DNA of 47,897 nt from Mycobacterium sp. 852013-50091_SCH5140682. Its GTDB lineage: Bacteria; Actinomycetota; Actinomycetes; Mycobacteriales; Mycobacteriaceae. Each line of letters starts with the position of its first letter. Within the stretch, counting starts at the first letter, position 1. Below the pieces are notes generated by a model. It saw only the letters and a program-made list of their open reading frames with translations, was not told the origin of the DNA and ran no database searches. A program made the position numbers and the translations under genes. The stretch lies in contig NZ_LZTB01000055.1 in assembly GCF_001665685.1 (NCBI RefSeq), forward strand, positions 1 to 47,897, read 5' to 3'. Of this stretch, positions 18,938 to 27,344 are shown piece by piece.

Positions 18938-19393
18938 CTAGCAGAGTTGTTCGGTTGCGATGCGGATGTAGTCGGAGGCCGCAGCGGTGACTTCACCGTT
19001 GGATTCGTCCCCGACTGACGCGGTGCCGTCCACCGCGTGGTTGGCGCGCACGTCGCTGCGCACCAGAGGTAGCACAAGATCCCACACCGCCTGATCATTC
19101 TGCTTCGCGGCCCGCGCCTGACAGACGTACGACCCGATGGTCAGGGCTTGGAGATCACTCGACGGCTTCACCCCCGCGGCGGCCAGCGCGTCGAGATACG
19201 ACCGCTGCTGAGCGTTGACGGCCGGCGCGGTCGGCGCCGACACCAGGTCACCCGACTGGGCGTGTGCGTCGTTGATCTGCGATGTCGGCAACGCCAGCGG
19301 TTCCATCATGTCGCTGCCCGCGCCACAGGCGGTCAGCAACGACGAAGCGGACACCGCGAGAGCCAGGGTGGCCGACCGTACCGAGCGTTGCAC
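18938..19393 (-). CDS. Small lipoprotein with DUF732-like domain
   Basis: 151 residues from the GTG at 19393, which has GGAG six to seven bases upstream; the open frame extends further but without coding character. The N-terminus is a lipoprotein signal (QRSVRSATLALAVSASSLLTAC) with lipobox LTAC. The C-terminal part (QRSYLDALAAAGV ... GSYVCQARAAKQ ... AASDYIRIATEQLC) looks like the mycobacterial DUF732 fold, with two cysteines that could form a disulfide. Function is unknown. It stands directly between the MPT51-like gene and the Rv3802c homologue, suggesting an envelope role. Confidence 0.82.
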   Translation of the reverse strand: MQRSVRSATLALAVSASSLLTACGAGSDMMEPLALPTSQINDAHAQSGDLVSAPTAPAVNAQQRSYLDALAAAGVKPSSDLQALTIGSYVCQARAAKQNDQAVWDLVLPLVRSDVRANHAVDGTASVGDESNGEVTAAASDYIRIATEQLC

Positions 19394-19448
19394 GTCTCCA
19401 CGGTACCGGCTGCCAAAAGTTGCCCCGGTACAACCGAATTGGACGCAG

Positions 19449-20351
19449 CTACTTGATGGTGGCCACCAATTCGCCAGACATCTGCGCCAGCTGCGGCGCC
19501 CAGCTGCCCCAGTCGTGCTGGCCGCCACCCTGGAAGTCGAAGTGCCCGTTGCTGCCGCCCACGCCGCGGTAGTGCGAATAGAACGCCCGGTTGCTGCCTT
19601 GCGCCTGGTCGCAGACACCGATCATCGCGGCCGGATCACTGCACGTCATGGTGTTGGGCGTGTACACCCAGAGCCGGGTGTTGGCGTCGGCGAGCAGTTG
19701 CACGTGCACGTCGGGATCCCGCCACTTCCAGCGGCCCAGCTGCGGCGCGCCCCACATTCCGTAGCTGTCGACGCCGCCGTACTGCGCGAGGCCTGCGGTG
19801 ATCGCGCCGTTGAGCGTGGTGGCCGACGGCGTCAGGAAGCCCGACAGCGAACCCGCGAACCGGAAACGGTCCGGGTGAAATGCGGCGAGCGTCACTGCCG
19901 CGGTCCCGCCCTGCGAGACACCGACGATGCCGTGCCCGTTGGGGGCCAGGCCCTTGTTGGCGGCCAACCAGTTCGGCAGCTCGTCGGAGAGGAAGGTCTC
20001 CCACTGCTTGCTGCCGTCCTGCTCCCAGTTGGTGTAGAGGCTCCACGCGCCACCCGCCGGGGCGGCGACCGAGATGCCGCGGCCCGCCAGCGTGCTCATG
20101 GCATGACCGGCGTTGACCCAGTTGCTCACGTCGGGAGCGGCATTGAAGGCGTCGAGGAGGAACACCGCGTGCGGGCCACCGCCCTGGAACGCCACCGGGA
20201 TGTCGCGGCCCATCGCCGCCGAGGGCACCATCAGGTACTCGACACCGTCAGCTCGCGCCGGGGCTCCCGTGAGGACCGACGAGGTCCACAGCCCGGCCGC
20301 CAGAACCGCGGTCAACAGCACCGCCCGCACGGCAATCAACCCACGCCTCAT
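19449..20351 (-). CDS. fbpD: MPT51/FbpD-like antigen 85-family protein
   Basis: 300 residues from the ATG at 20351, which has AGGAGGGG upstream; MPT51 (Rv3803c) has 299. The signal peptide ends near PARA-DGVEYL. The mature part is an alpha/beta-hydrolase resembling antigen 85 (VPSAAMGRDI, AAFHPDRF, SWAPQLAQM). MPT51 is regarded as a non-catalytic relative that binds fibronectin. Here the nucleophile elbow reads GVSQGG with S146, and the histidine position is H279 (QHDWGSW). The acid position, placed by spacing from FbpA, is C247 followed by D248 rather than Glu. The cysteines at 237 and 247 could pair. It may therefore be a partly active or lost enzyme. Confidence 0.88.
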   Translation of the reverse strand: MRRGLIAVRAVLLTAVLAAGLWTSSVLTGAPARADGVEYLMVPSAAMGRDIPVAFQGGGPHAVFLLDAFNAAPDVSNWVNAGHAMSTLAGRGISVAAPAGGAWSLYTNWEQDGSKQWETFLSDELPNWLAANKGLAPNGHGIVGVSQGGTAAVTLAAFHPDRFRFAGSLSGFLTPSATTLNGAITAGLAQYGGVDSYGMWGAPQLGRWKWRDPDVHVQLLADANTRLWVYTPNTMTCSDPAAMIGVCDQAQGSNRAFYSHYRGVGGSNGHFDFQGGGQHDWGSWAPQLAQMSGELVATIK

Positions 20352-20426
20352 CCTCAAACCCCTCCTGTCGCCGGGAACTCCCGGAGAGCCATCGGACCTC
20401 ATTGCTGAAAGTGCCCCCACGCAGAC

Positions 20427-20476
20427 CCCCGCGCACGCGAGGAGCACAGAACCCCGCGCACGCGAGGAGCACAGAA
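20427..20476. repeat. Perfect 2 x 25-base tandem repeat between fbpD and fbpA
   Basis: The 25-base unit beginning CCCCGCGCACGCGAGG and ending AGCACAGAA occurs twice head to tail without a mismatch, followed by a further CCC. It lies in the 245-base gap between the fbpA stop (20597) and the fbpD-like start (20351), 76 bases upstream of the latter. It could be a copy-number-variable locus or sit within the fbpD leader. Confidence 0.85.
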
Positions 20477-20523
20477 CCCGTTGTAGTGAACCACATCGGA
20501 TACACAGGCGGCGGTGGAAACGA

Positions 20524-20559
20524 CTGACGGCGGCGACCCCAGAGGATCGCCGCCGTCAG
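20524..20559 (-). terminator. Strong hairpin terminator downstream of fbpA
   Basis: CTGACGGCGGCGA (20524-20536) and TCGCCGCCGTCAG (20547-20559) form a perfect 13-base-pair stem with a 10-base loop, 38 bases after the fbpA stop. There is no long T-run, as is usual in mycobacteria. It would separate fbpA transcription from the fbpD-lipoprotein-culp6 group. Confidence 0.75.
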
Positions 20560-20596
20560 CGTCAATATCGTGTTCGGCCGCTACCGGCCCGCCTGA

Positions 20597-21604
20597 TCAG
20601 GCGGTCGGAGTGGCGCCCAGCACGCGCTGCAGGTCAGGCTTCATGGCCTGCAGCTGCTGGCCCCAGTAGACCCACGCGTGGGTACCGCTCTGCGGGAAGT
20701 TGAACACCGCGTTCTGGCCACCAGCGGCGAGGTACTTCTCCTGGAACGTGGTGTTGGTGCGGCACAGGAAGCCCTCGAGGAACTTCGCGGGGACGTCGGT
20801 GCCACCGGACTCGTTCGGCTTGCCGTTACCGCAGTAGATCCACAGACGAGTGCCCTGGGCGGCGATCTTGCCCACGTTCACGGTCGGGTCGTTGGCCTTC
20901 CAGGCGTTGTTCGGATCGCCCGTCGAACCCCACATGTCGTCGGCCTTGTAGCCACCGGCGTCACCCATGGAGACGCTGATCAGCATGGGCCACCAGCCCT
21001 CGGAGGGGTTCAAGGTGCCGGACAGCGAGGCAGCGTAGATGAACTGCTCGGGGTGGTTCATCGACAGGATCAGCGCGGACGAACCGGCCATCGACAGACC
21101 CACGATGGCGCTACCGGTCGGCTTGACCTGCCGGTTGGCCTGCAGCCAGGCGGGGAGCTCCGAGCTCAGGAAGGTTTCCCACTTGTACGTCTTGCAGCCG
21201 CCGTCCTTGCTGCCACACGCCGGCTTGTACCAGTCGGTGTAGAAGCTGGACTGGCCACCGACGGGCATCACGACGGAGATGCCGGAGTTCAGGAACCACT
21301 CGAACGTCGGGAGCTCGATGTCCCAGCCGTTCTGGTCATCACGTGCGCGCATACCGTCGAGCAGGTACAGCGCCGGAGCACCCGGGCCACCGCTCTGGAA
21401 CTCCACGCGGATGTCACGTCCCATCGCTGCCGACGGAACGTCGAGATACTCGACCGGCAGACCCGGGCGAGAGAAAGCCCCAGCAGTCGCCGAGCCACCC
21501 GCGACGCCTACCAGGCCAGGCAGCAGGGCCGCTGCCGCGACCGCAACCGTCAGCCGGCGCGACAGACCTGCCGCTGCGCCGCGCATCTTCCCAACGAACT
21601 TCAT
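20597..21604 (-). CDS. fbpA: Antigen 85A-type mycolyltransferase
   Basis: 335 residues from the ATG at 21604 with AGGGAG upstream (338 in M. tuberculosis Fbp A). Secreted enzyme that transfers mycolate from trehalose monomycolate to arabinogalactan or to a second trehalose monomycolate. The signal peptide ends at AGA-FSRPGLPVEYL; FSRPGLP is the mature N-terminus characteristic of antigen 85. The triad is complete: S171 in GLSMAG, E277 in FLEGF and H309 in SGTHAW. The cysteine pair C130/C137 matches the conserved disulfide. The choice of A over B or C rests on gene order next to the MPT51-like gene. A strong hairpin follows the gene. Confidence 0.95.
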   Translation of the reverse strand: MKFVGKMRGAAAGLSRRLTVAVAAAALLPGLVGVAGGSATAGAFSRPGLPVEYLDVPSAAMGRDIRVEFQSGGPGAPALYLLDGMRARDDQNGWDIELPTFEWFLNSGISVVMPVGGQSSFYTDWYKPACGSKDGGCKTYKWETFLSSELPAWLQANRQVKPTGSAIVGLSMAGSSALILSMNHPEQFIYAASLSGTLNPSEGWWPMLISVSMGDAGGYKADDMWGSTGDPNNAWKANDPTVNVGKIAAQGTRLWIYCGNGKPNESGGTDVPAKFLEGFLCRTNTTFQEKYLAAGGQNAVFNFPQSGTHAWVYWGQQLQAMKPDLQRVLGATPTA

Positions 21605-21903
21605 ACTGCTCCCTATCTCATCTGTCGTATGCCGCACGTCAATTCAGCGGACGTAACCGGCTCACGTGCCCGTGTAGTCAACCACACGACGGCCATTTTC
21701 TTCTTTTCAGCAGCTGTCCGCCCTGGTCACACTCAGTCGTCCAAAGTGCGATCAAGGCAGATCATCGGGCACCCCGCAAGCGGACGCACGAGTGCACGAT
21801 TACGTATCGGGCCACGACGGCCTACCGTTACCCAAACAGACCAACCCGCTGACAGCCAAATCCCAGGTTTGTGGTCTATCGCCCCACAACGCCGCCGCGC
21901 AAA
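21605..21903. other. Intergenic region between aftB and fbpA
   Basis: About 300 bases without a convincing gene. On the minus strand a TTGACT (about 70-75 bases before the fbpA start) and a TTGACG closer in could be -35 elements, but no clear -10 is evident. The short plus-strand open frames here are not coding-like. I see no repeat or RNA gene. Confidence 0.5.
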
Positions 21904-23907
21904 CTACGGACCCGTTGCGGGCATGCCCGTGTACGGCGGCACCTTGGTCGGCGGCGGTTGCAGGCCACACCGGTTGATCTCGTATAACGGCACGCGGTCG
22001 ATCCGGTACTTGGTGAATTCGTAGGCGTGCGTGAGGTTCGACAGGAACCGCCGGAACCCCATCTCGCCGCGCAGAGAATTCAGCATTGTGTCGGTGTCAG
22101 GACACGTCAGCGCCACTCCGGCTTCGGTGATCCAGTCCTCGTCCAGATACGGCGGGACGTAGGGGTGTTCCTTGAGGAACGGTCCCTCGGCGACGGCCCA
22201 GTCCGGGAACAGGTTCTTGTCGTGGCCGATGCGGCCGTCGGTCAGGCGCCGCGTGTGCATTGCCAACGGGTTTGCCAGCCCGATCTGATCGATCACCCGC
22301 ACGTTGAGTCCGGTGTTCATGCTGACCATGCCGAGGTTGGTGAAAAACACTGTGTGCGGCGTTACCAGCGCCCTGCGCTCCGACGGCGTGAGCCCAGGCG
22401 GCGGCGGCAGGGCGGGCACCACATCCCACACGTCGTAGTTGCCCGACGGCAGCAGCAGGGCGCCGTCGGGGGTGTTGTTGATCGCCGTCAGGACCGCCCG
22501 CATGCGTGGGTAGTCCAGATAGTCGGCCGCGGTCAGCGGATGCGCGTGACCGGTGGCCTGCGAGTAGAAGCGACGCTCGTCGACGATGCCGGAGTACGTG
22601 ACCCGCGTGGCGTCGGCGCCCAGGCCCGGCGAGTTGGCCGCCCAGATCGACCATCCGACCACTGCGGCCCACAGCACGCTGGTGGCGGCGGCCAGCAGAT
22701 AACCGGTCTCGCGGGTGAACTTGGTGCCGTCGGGCAGCACCACCGGAATCACCGCGACGGGGGCGAGCATGCAGAACACCGGCGCCAGCAGCACCCGGCC
22801 ATGCATGAAGTCGCCGCCCTGGCGCACCCAGTACACCGCCTGCAGAAATCCGCTGGCCACCATGAAAATGACGATGGCGGGCGGACTTTGGATGGTCCGC
22901 GGCAGCCAGCCGTAGCCACGCGGCACCTGCCGCCGGACCCACCACGGCCGAGTCCTGGTGGCCAGCAACACCATTCCCAGCAGCACCAGCAGTACCGCGG
23001 GCACCCACAGCAGGTAGGGGTGGTTGAAGTTGGACAGGTAGATGAAGCCCTGGGCCCATTTGGACCCCGAGGCGTCCTTGGCCACCGCGGTGCCCGGCAC
23101 CAGCAGGCCGTAGTAGCCCATCCGGAAGATCTGGTACCCCACGGGCAGCAGCCCGCCCGCGACGGCGATCAACGTCCGGCGACGCCACCCGCGCGCGGCC
23201 ACCAGCATCATGATCAGCAGCCCGCCGCCCAGCAGAGCCAGCTCAGGGCGGATCAGCACGCTCAGCCCTGCGACGAAGGCCAGCGAGCCCTCGAGCACCG
23301 GGCCGGTGATGTTCTGCTGCCCTCGCTGCTGATCGGGATGTGCGCGCAGCGCCTGCGACCAGCACACCATCATCCACCACAGCAACCCGAGATAGGCCAG
23401 CGCCAAACCGCTTTCGAGCCCCGAGGTGGCGAAGTCGCGGGCCGGCGGGATCGCGATGTAGACCAGCGCACCGGCCGGCAGCAGCAGCGCGCGACGCCCC
23501 CGCAGGCTGGGCGCATAGAGGCGGCCGGTACCCAGCATGACGAGCACCACGCCGAGCACGCTGAGCACCAGCGCCAGCACCAGCACCACGTACTCCAGCC
23601 GCAGCGGGCCACCGATCCAGGCGCCGAGGGTCACCAGGTAGGTCCACGCCGTCGAGGTGTTGGCCTCCACCCGCTCCCCGGCGTTGAAGACCGGACCGTT
23701 GCCGGCCAACAGGTTTCGCACGGTCCGCAGCACGATCAAGCCGTCGTCGGCGATCCACCGGCGTTGCCAGGCACCCCACGCGAACAACCCGGCGGTAACC
23801 ACGACGCCGACCCACAGGCTGATCCGAACCGACAGGTGGTACGGGAACGCCGGCCAGTTCTCGAACCGCTCGCCCAAGCCGCCGGCCCGCCTGCGCAGGT
23901 CGGTCAC
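21904..23907 (-). CDS. aftB: Arabinofuranosyltransferase AftB (GT-C fold)
   Basis: 667 residues from the GTG at 23907; the longer frame reaching 24045 would overlap ubiA and lacks coding character. The M. tuberculosis protein (Rv3805c) begins near VRISLW, so the true start may be a little further in. AftB adds the terminal beta(1-2)-arabinofuranose of arabinogalactan using decaprenylphosphoryl-arabinose; these residues carry the mycolates. About ten membrane segments fill the first 450 residues, followed by an extracytoplasmic domain. The GT-C signature acid pair is WIADDG (D54-D55). NEANTSTAW-like text (VEANTSTAW) and HAHPLTAADYLDYPRM are family-typical. It starts 28 bases after ubiA. Confidence 0.93.
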   Translation of the reverse strand: MTDLRRRAGGLGERFENWPAFPYHLSVRISLWVGVVVTAGLFAWGAWQRRWIADDGLIVLRTVRNLLAGNGPVFNAGERVEANTSTAWTYLVTLGAWIGGPLRLEYVVLVLALVLSVLGVVLVMLGTGRLYAPSLRGRRALLLPAGALVYIAIPPARDFATSGLESGLALAYLGLLWWMMVCWSQALRAHPDQQRGQQNITGPVLEGSLAFVAGLSVLIRPELALLGGGLLIMMLVAARGWRRRTLIAVAGGLLPVGYQIFRMGYYGLLVPGTAVAKDASGSKWAQGFIYLSNFNHPYLLWVPAVLLVLLGMVLLATRTRPWWVRRQVPRGYGWLPRTIQSPPAIVIFMVASGFLQAVYWVRQGGDFMHGRVLLAPVFCMLAPVAVIPVVLPDGTKFTRETGYLLAAATSVLWAAVVGWSIWAANSPGLGADATRVTYSGIVDERRFYSQATGHAHPLTAADYLDYPRMRAVLTAINNTPDGALLLPSGNYDVWDVVPALPPPPGLTPSERRALVTPHTVFFTNLGMVSMNTGLNVRVIDQIGLANPLAMHTRRLTDGRIGHDKNLFPDWAVAEGPFLKEHPYVPPYLDEDWITEAGVALTCPDTDTMLNSLRGEMGFRRFLSNLTHAYEFTKYRIDRVPLYEINRCGLQPPPTKVPPYTGMPATGP

Positions 23908-23935
23908 GCCGGGCCACCGGCGGGCATTGGCGGGG

Positions 23936-24868
23936 TCAGCTGAAAGCGATGGCAGCACCGATGGTCCCGATCCACGCCACAGCCAGCAGCTGCAGAACCC
24001 GGTCCCGCAGTGCGATCTCCTCCGGCTCGCCTGCGATGCCGCCATCGACGTCGACCGCGTAGCGCAGGATGGCGATGGTGAACGGGATCATCGATATGGC
24101 GAACCACGACGAGCCGACCACCCGGTCCCGCTCGAAGGCCCACAGTCCGTAGCAGACGACGACCGCGGTGGCCGCCAGCGTCCAGACAAAGCGCAGATAC
24201 GTCGTGGTGTAGCTCTCCAGCGACTTGCGGATCTTGGCGCCCGTGCGCTCGGCGAGCTGCAGTTCGGCGTACCGCTTGCCCGATGCCATGAACAGCGAAC
24301 CGAACGCCATGACGAGCAGGAACCACTGCGACAGCGGGATGCCGGTGGCCACACCACCGGCGATGGCCCGGATCAGGAATCCGGACGACACGATGCAGAT
24401 GTCCAGCACCGCTTGATGTTTGAGGCCGAAGCAGTAGGCCAGCTGGATGGCGATGTAGATCGCCATCACCAGGGCCAGATTCGGGGTGAGCGACCACGAG
24501 ATGCCCAACGACGCCGCGGCGAGCACGACTGCCAGCAGATAGGCCAGCCACTCCGGCACGACACCCGCCGCGATCGGCCGGAACCGTTTGGTCGGGTGCG
24601 CCCGGTCCGCCTCGACGTCGCGGGCGTCGTTGATCAGGTAGATCGACGACGACGCGAGGCAGAACACCACGAACGCGATCGTGACGTTGTAGGCCAGGTC
24701 CTCGTAGTTGTAGTGGACGCCGCCGCCCAGCGCCGCCATCGGCGCGGCCAACACCAGCAGGTTCTTGACCCACTGGCGGGGGCGCATCGCCTTGATGGCA
24801 CCGGTCACCACATTCTTGGGCGGGCCGGAAGTCGGCTGGGCTTCCTCACTCATCCGGGCTGTGCTCAT
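23936..24868 (-). CDS. ubiA: Decaprenyl-phosphate phosphoribosyltransferase (UbiA, DPPR synthase)
   Basis: 310 residues (302 in M. tuberculosis Rv3806c). It transfers phosphoribose from PRPP to decaprenyl phosphate, the committed step toward decaprenylphosphoryl-arabinose. UbiA-family fold with about nine membrane helices. The first Mg-diphosphate motif is NDARDVEAD (N80-D81, D84, D88). The second Asp-rich region is less canonical; GKRYAELQLAERTGAKIR is typical of this subfamily. GAAGGAGA precedes the ATG. It begins 6 bases after the PAP2-phosphatase stop, and the pair carries out consecutive steps. Confidence 0.94.
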   Translation of the reverse strand: MSTARMSEEAQPTSGPPKNVVTGAIKAMRPRQWVKNLLVLAAPMAALGGGVHYNYEDLAYNVTIAFVVFCLASSSIYLINDARDVEADRAHPTKRFRPIAAGVVPEWLAYLLAVVLAAASLGISWSLTPNLALVMAIYIAIQLAYCFGLKHQAVLDICIVSSGFLIRAIAGGVATGIPLSQWFLLVMAFGSLFMASGKRYAELQLAERTGAKIRKSLESYTTTYLRFVWTLAATAVVVCYGLWAFERDRVVGSSWFAISMIPFTIAILRYAVDVDGGIAGEPEEIALRDRVLQLLAVAWIGTIGAAIAFS

Positions 24869-24874
24869 CGCTCA

Positions 24875-25405
24875 TCAGTCTCCTTCGACCCCAGAATCCC
24901 GGTTCACCGCTGTTCCGACCGCTTTCCCCACCAGGGCACCGACGGCCACGCCGGTGAGCACATCGGTCGGGTAGTGCACACCGAGCACGAGGCGCGACAG
25001 CGCCATCGGCGGTACCAGGACCGCGGGCAGCGGCAGACCGGTGGTCTGGGCCAGCAGCACCGCGGCGGCGGTGGTGGAGGTGGCGTGCGCGGACGGGAAA
25101 CTCAGCCGACTCGGGGTCCCCACGTTCACCGCGATGTCGGGGTGATGTGGACGCTCGCGGCGTACCACCCGCTTGATCACCACCGCGGCGGCGTGTGCCA
25201 GGAAAGCACCGGCGCCCACCGCGATCCAGGACCGGCGCTTGGACGGCTGCACCAGCGCGCCCGCCGCGGCCACGCCGACCCAGCCGAGGCTGTGCTCCCC
25301 GAAGTGGGACAGCGCACGGGCCCCGGCGAGTACGCCGGGGCGGCCAGCCAGTGCCGACTGAACGGCTACCAGCACGGCGTCTTCGCCGCGCGGGGCGTCG
25401 GCCAC
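24875..25405 (-). CDS. PAP2-family phosphatase (Rv3807c homologue)
   Basis: 176 residues from the GTG at 25405, one base after the glfT2 stop (TGA-C-GTG). It has the three PAP2 phosphatase motifs: K78-x6-RP (KRVVRRERP), PSAH (104-107) and SR-x5-H-x3-D (SRLVLGVHYPTD), with several membrane helices. Placed between glfT2 and ubiA, it is the candidate phosphatase that removes phosphate from decaprenylphosphoryl-5-phosphoribose made by UbiA; this role is proposed for Rv3807c. A longer open frame up to 26008 is the antisense-free shadow of glfT2 and is not part of the gene. Confidence 0.9.
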   Translation of the reverse strand: MADAPRGEDAVLVAVQSALAGRPGVLAGARALSHFGEHSLGWVGVAAAGALVQPSKRRSWIAVGAGAFLAHAAAVVIKRVVRRERPHHPDIAVNVGTPSRLSFPSAHATSTTAAAVLLAQTTGLPLPAVLVPPMALSRLVLGVHYPTDVLTGVAVGALVGKAVGTAVNRDSGVEGD

Positions 25406-25406
25406 G

Positions 25407-27344
25407 TCAGGCCTTCTCGCCGGATTCGGCGAGCAACACGGTCTCCCACTTCTGGGTGCTCGACAAGGTCGGCAACGCATCGCGGTACACCTTGCGCATG
25501 CGGTCGAACTGACGCGCGATCCGCAGCTGCTGCCGCAGCGAAGCACGCAGCAGCGCAAACATTTTCGCGCGATCACGCTGGCGGTAGACGACACCGCGGC
25601 CGTCGGCGGTGGTGACGGTGACCCCGTCGACCATGCACAGCGAGAACCACCGGGCGTCCTGCGTCGCCACGTTGATCTGCGGCCGAACGTGGGTCTCGGG
25701 ATCAGCCTCGCGCAGCTGGTTGGCGACGCCGCGGGCCAGCCGGACCGCGATCGCGGCCTTGGACACCGGGATGCGCACCTTCTTGCGCTTGAGGTCGCTC
25801 GCGGGCGGCAGCGCGGTCGCACCCGGGAGCACCACGGCGTCAGGGTATTCGGTACGCATCTTGCGGATGTCGGGCAGCGCCGATTCCAGGATCGAGAAGA
25901 TGTGCTCCGGCCCGGCCAGGAAGTCCTCCATCGCCCGGTTCTGGATGGCGACCGTCGAATACTCAAGGCAGAGAAGGTGTTTGAAGGTGGCCTTGAGGTG
26001 GCTGGCAAGCAGCCCGCGGATGTCGCCGTCCCAGTGGATGGCCGAGATCACCAACCGGTTGCGCAGGTGGAAGTACGCCTGCCAGTCGATGGCGTCGTCC
26101 TTGTCACTCCACGCCATGTGCCAGATCGCCGCGCCGGGCAGGGTCACCGTGCGGTAGCCGTGCTCGGCGGCCCGCAGGCCGTATTCGACGTCGTCCCACT
26201 TGATGAACAGCGGCAGCGGTTGGCCGACCTCTTCGGCCACCTGCCGCGGGATCATGCACATCCACCAGCCGTTGAAGTCGACGTCGATGCGGCGGTGCAG
26301 CAGCTTGCTGCGGTAGGCGTCGACGTCGTCGAGGGCGTACTTGGAGAAATCGTGGTCGTATTCGGCGTTGGGCGCGGCCGACCACATGAAGTTCGCCCGG
26401 TCGACCATCTCGCCCATGATGTGCAGGTGCGACGGCTCCTGCAGATTCAGCATCTGCCCGCCGACCAGGGTCGGTTCCTTGGCGAACCGGTTCATCGCCA
26501 GGGCGCGCAGGATCGAATCCGGCTCGATGCGGATGTCGTCGTCCATGAACAGGATCTGCTCACAGTCGGTGTTCTTCAGCGCCTCGTACATCACGCGGCT
26601 GTACCCACCGGAACCGCCGAGGTTCGGCTGGTTGTGAATCGAGAGCCGGTTGCCCAGTGCCGCGGCGGCCTCGGCGAATCCGGGATGGTCCTTGGCCTTG
26701 CTGGTGCCCTGATCGGACACGATGGCCGCGCAGATCACCTCATCGACGAGCGGGTCGGAGGTGAGCGCCGCCAGCGCGTTGACGCAATCCGCGGGCCGGT
26801 TGAAGGTCGGGATGCCGACGGCAACATTGGCCCGGCCCGGCGCGGCCGTCGGCGCGTACCAGCCCGCGCCGTGCACCGTCACCTTGGAGTCGGTGGTGAT
26901 GTCGAACCAGATCCAGCCGCCGTCCTCGAACGGCGTCAGGTCGATCTCGAACTCGACGCTCGCGGGCTCATCGGAGTCGCCGCTGGAGACGGGTGCGCCG
27001 CCGACGGTGATGCGCGCGCCGGTGGCCTTGGAGCGGTACACGTCGACGCGCGCGCTGCCGGTCAACTCGACCCGCAGCACCACCGACGTCAGCGTCGACC
27101 AGCGCCGCCAGTAGCTGGCCGGAAACGCGTTGAAGTAGGTCGCGAACGAGATCCCGGATTCCGCGCCGATCTCCAGCGTCGTGCGGGTGGGGGCGTGTGC
27201 GCGACGCGCGTTGGTCGGATCCTCGTCGAGGTACAGCTTGCGGACGTCGAGCGGCTCGCCCGGTCGCGGCAGGATCACGCGGGCCAGCAGACTGACGGCC
27301 CTGGATTCTCCGGCGTCGAGTGCGCCGGATGGGATGTCACTCAT
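25407..27344 (-). CDS. glfT2: Galactofuranosyltransferase GlfT2
   Basis: 645 residues (637 in Rv3808c). Processive enzyme that polymerises the galactan with alternating beta(1-5) and beta(1-6) galactofuranose from UDP-Galf. An N-terminal beta-sandwich (about 1-170) precedes a GT-A domain. The metal-binding triad is DDD at 268-270 in FMDDDIRIEPD, and the catalytic-base region is WDDVEYGLRAAEHG with D384. WHM at 408-410 holds the metal-binding histidine. Its ATG overlaps the glf stop (ATGA), so UDP-Galf synthesis and use are translationally coupled. Confidence 0.96.
   Translation of the reverse strand: MSDIPSGALDAGESRAVSLLARVILPRPGEPLDVRKLYLDEDPTNARRAHAPTRTTLEIGAESGISFATYFNAFPASYWRRWSTLTSVVLRVELTGSARVDVYRSKATGARITVGGAPVSSGDSDEPASVEFEIDLTPFEDGGWIWFDITTDSKVTVHGAGWYAPTAAPGRANVAVGIPTFNRPADCVNALAALTSDPLVDEVICAAIVSDQGTSKAKDHPGFAEAAAALGNRLSIHNQPNLGGSGGYSRVMYEALKNTDCEQILFMDDDIRIEPDSILRALAMNRFAKEPTLVGGQMLNLQEPSHLHIMGEMVDRANFMWSAAPNAEYDHDFSKYALDDVDAYRSKLLHRRIDVDFNGWWMCMIPRQVAEEVGQPLPLFIKWDDVEYGLRAAEHGYRTVTLPGAAIWHMAWSDKDDAIDWQAYFHLRNRLVISAIHWDGDIRGLLASHLKATFKHLLCLEYSTVAIQNRAMEDFLAGPEHIFSILESALPDIRKMRTEYPDAVVLPGATALPPASDLKRKKVRIPVSKAAIAVRLARGVANQLREADPETHVRPQINVATQDARWFSLCMVDGVTVTTADGRGVVYRQRDRAKMFALLRASLRQQLRIARQFDRMRKVYRDALPTLSSTQKWETVLLAESGEKA

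Noticed and set aside
20427..20476. Two 25-base repeats as a CRISPR or IS end
   Set aside because: There is no spacer between copies, no transposase nearby and no inverted partner; it is a simple tandem duplication.
22027..23943. 638-codon plus-strand open frame opposite aftB
   Set aside because: Antisense shadow; composition is His/Gln/Arg-rich and no domain is recognisable.
24875..26008. 377-codon minus-strand frame as one large PAP2 protein
   Set aside because: The upstream two thirds is an out-of-frame shadow of glfT2; PAP2 motifs and the coupled GTG support a 176-residue protein starting at 25405.
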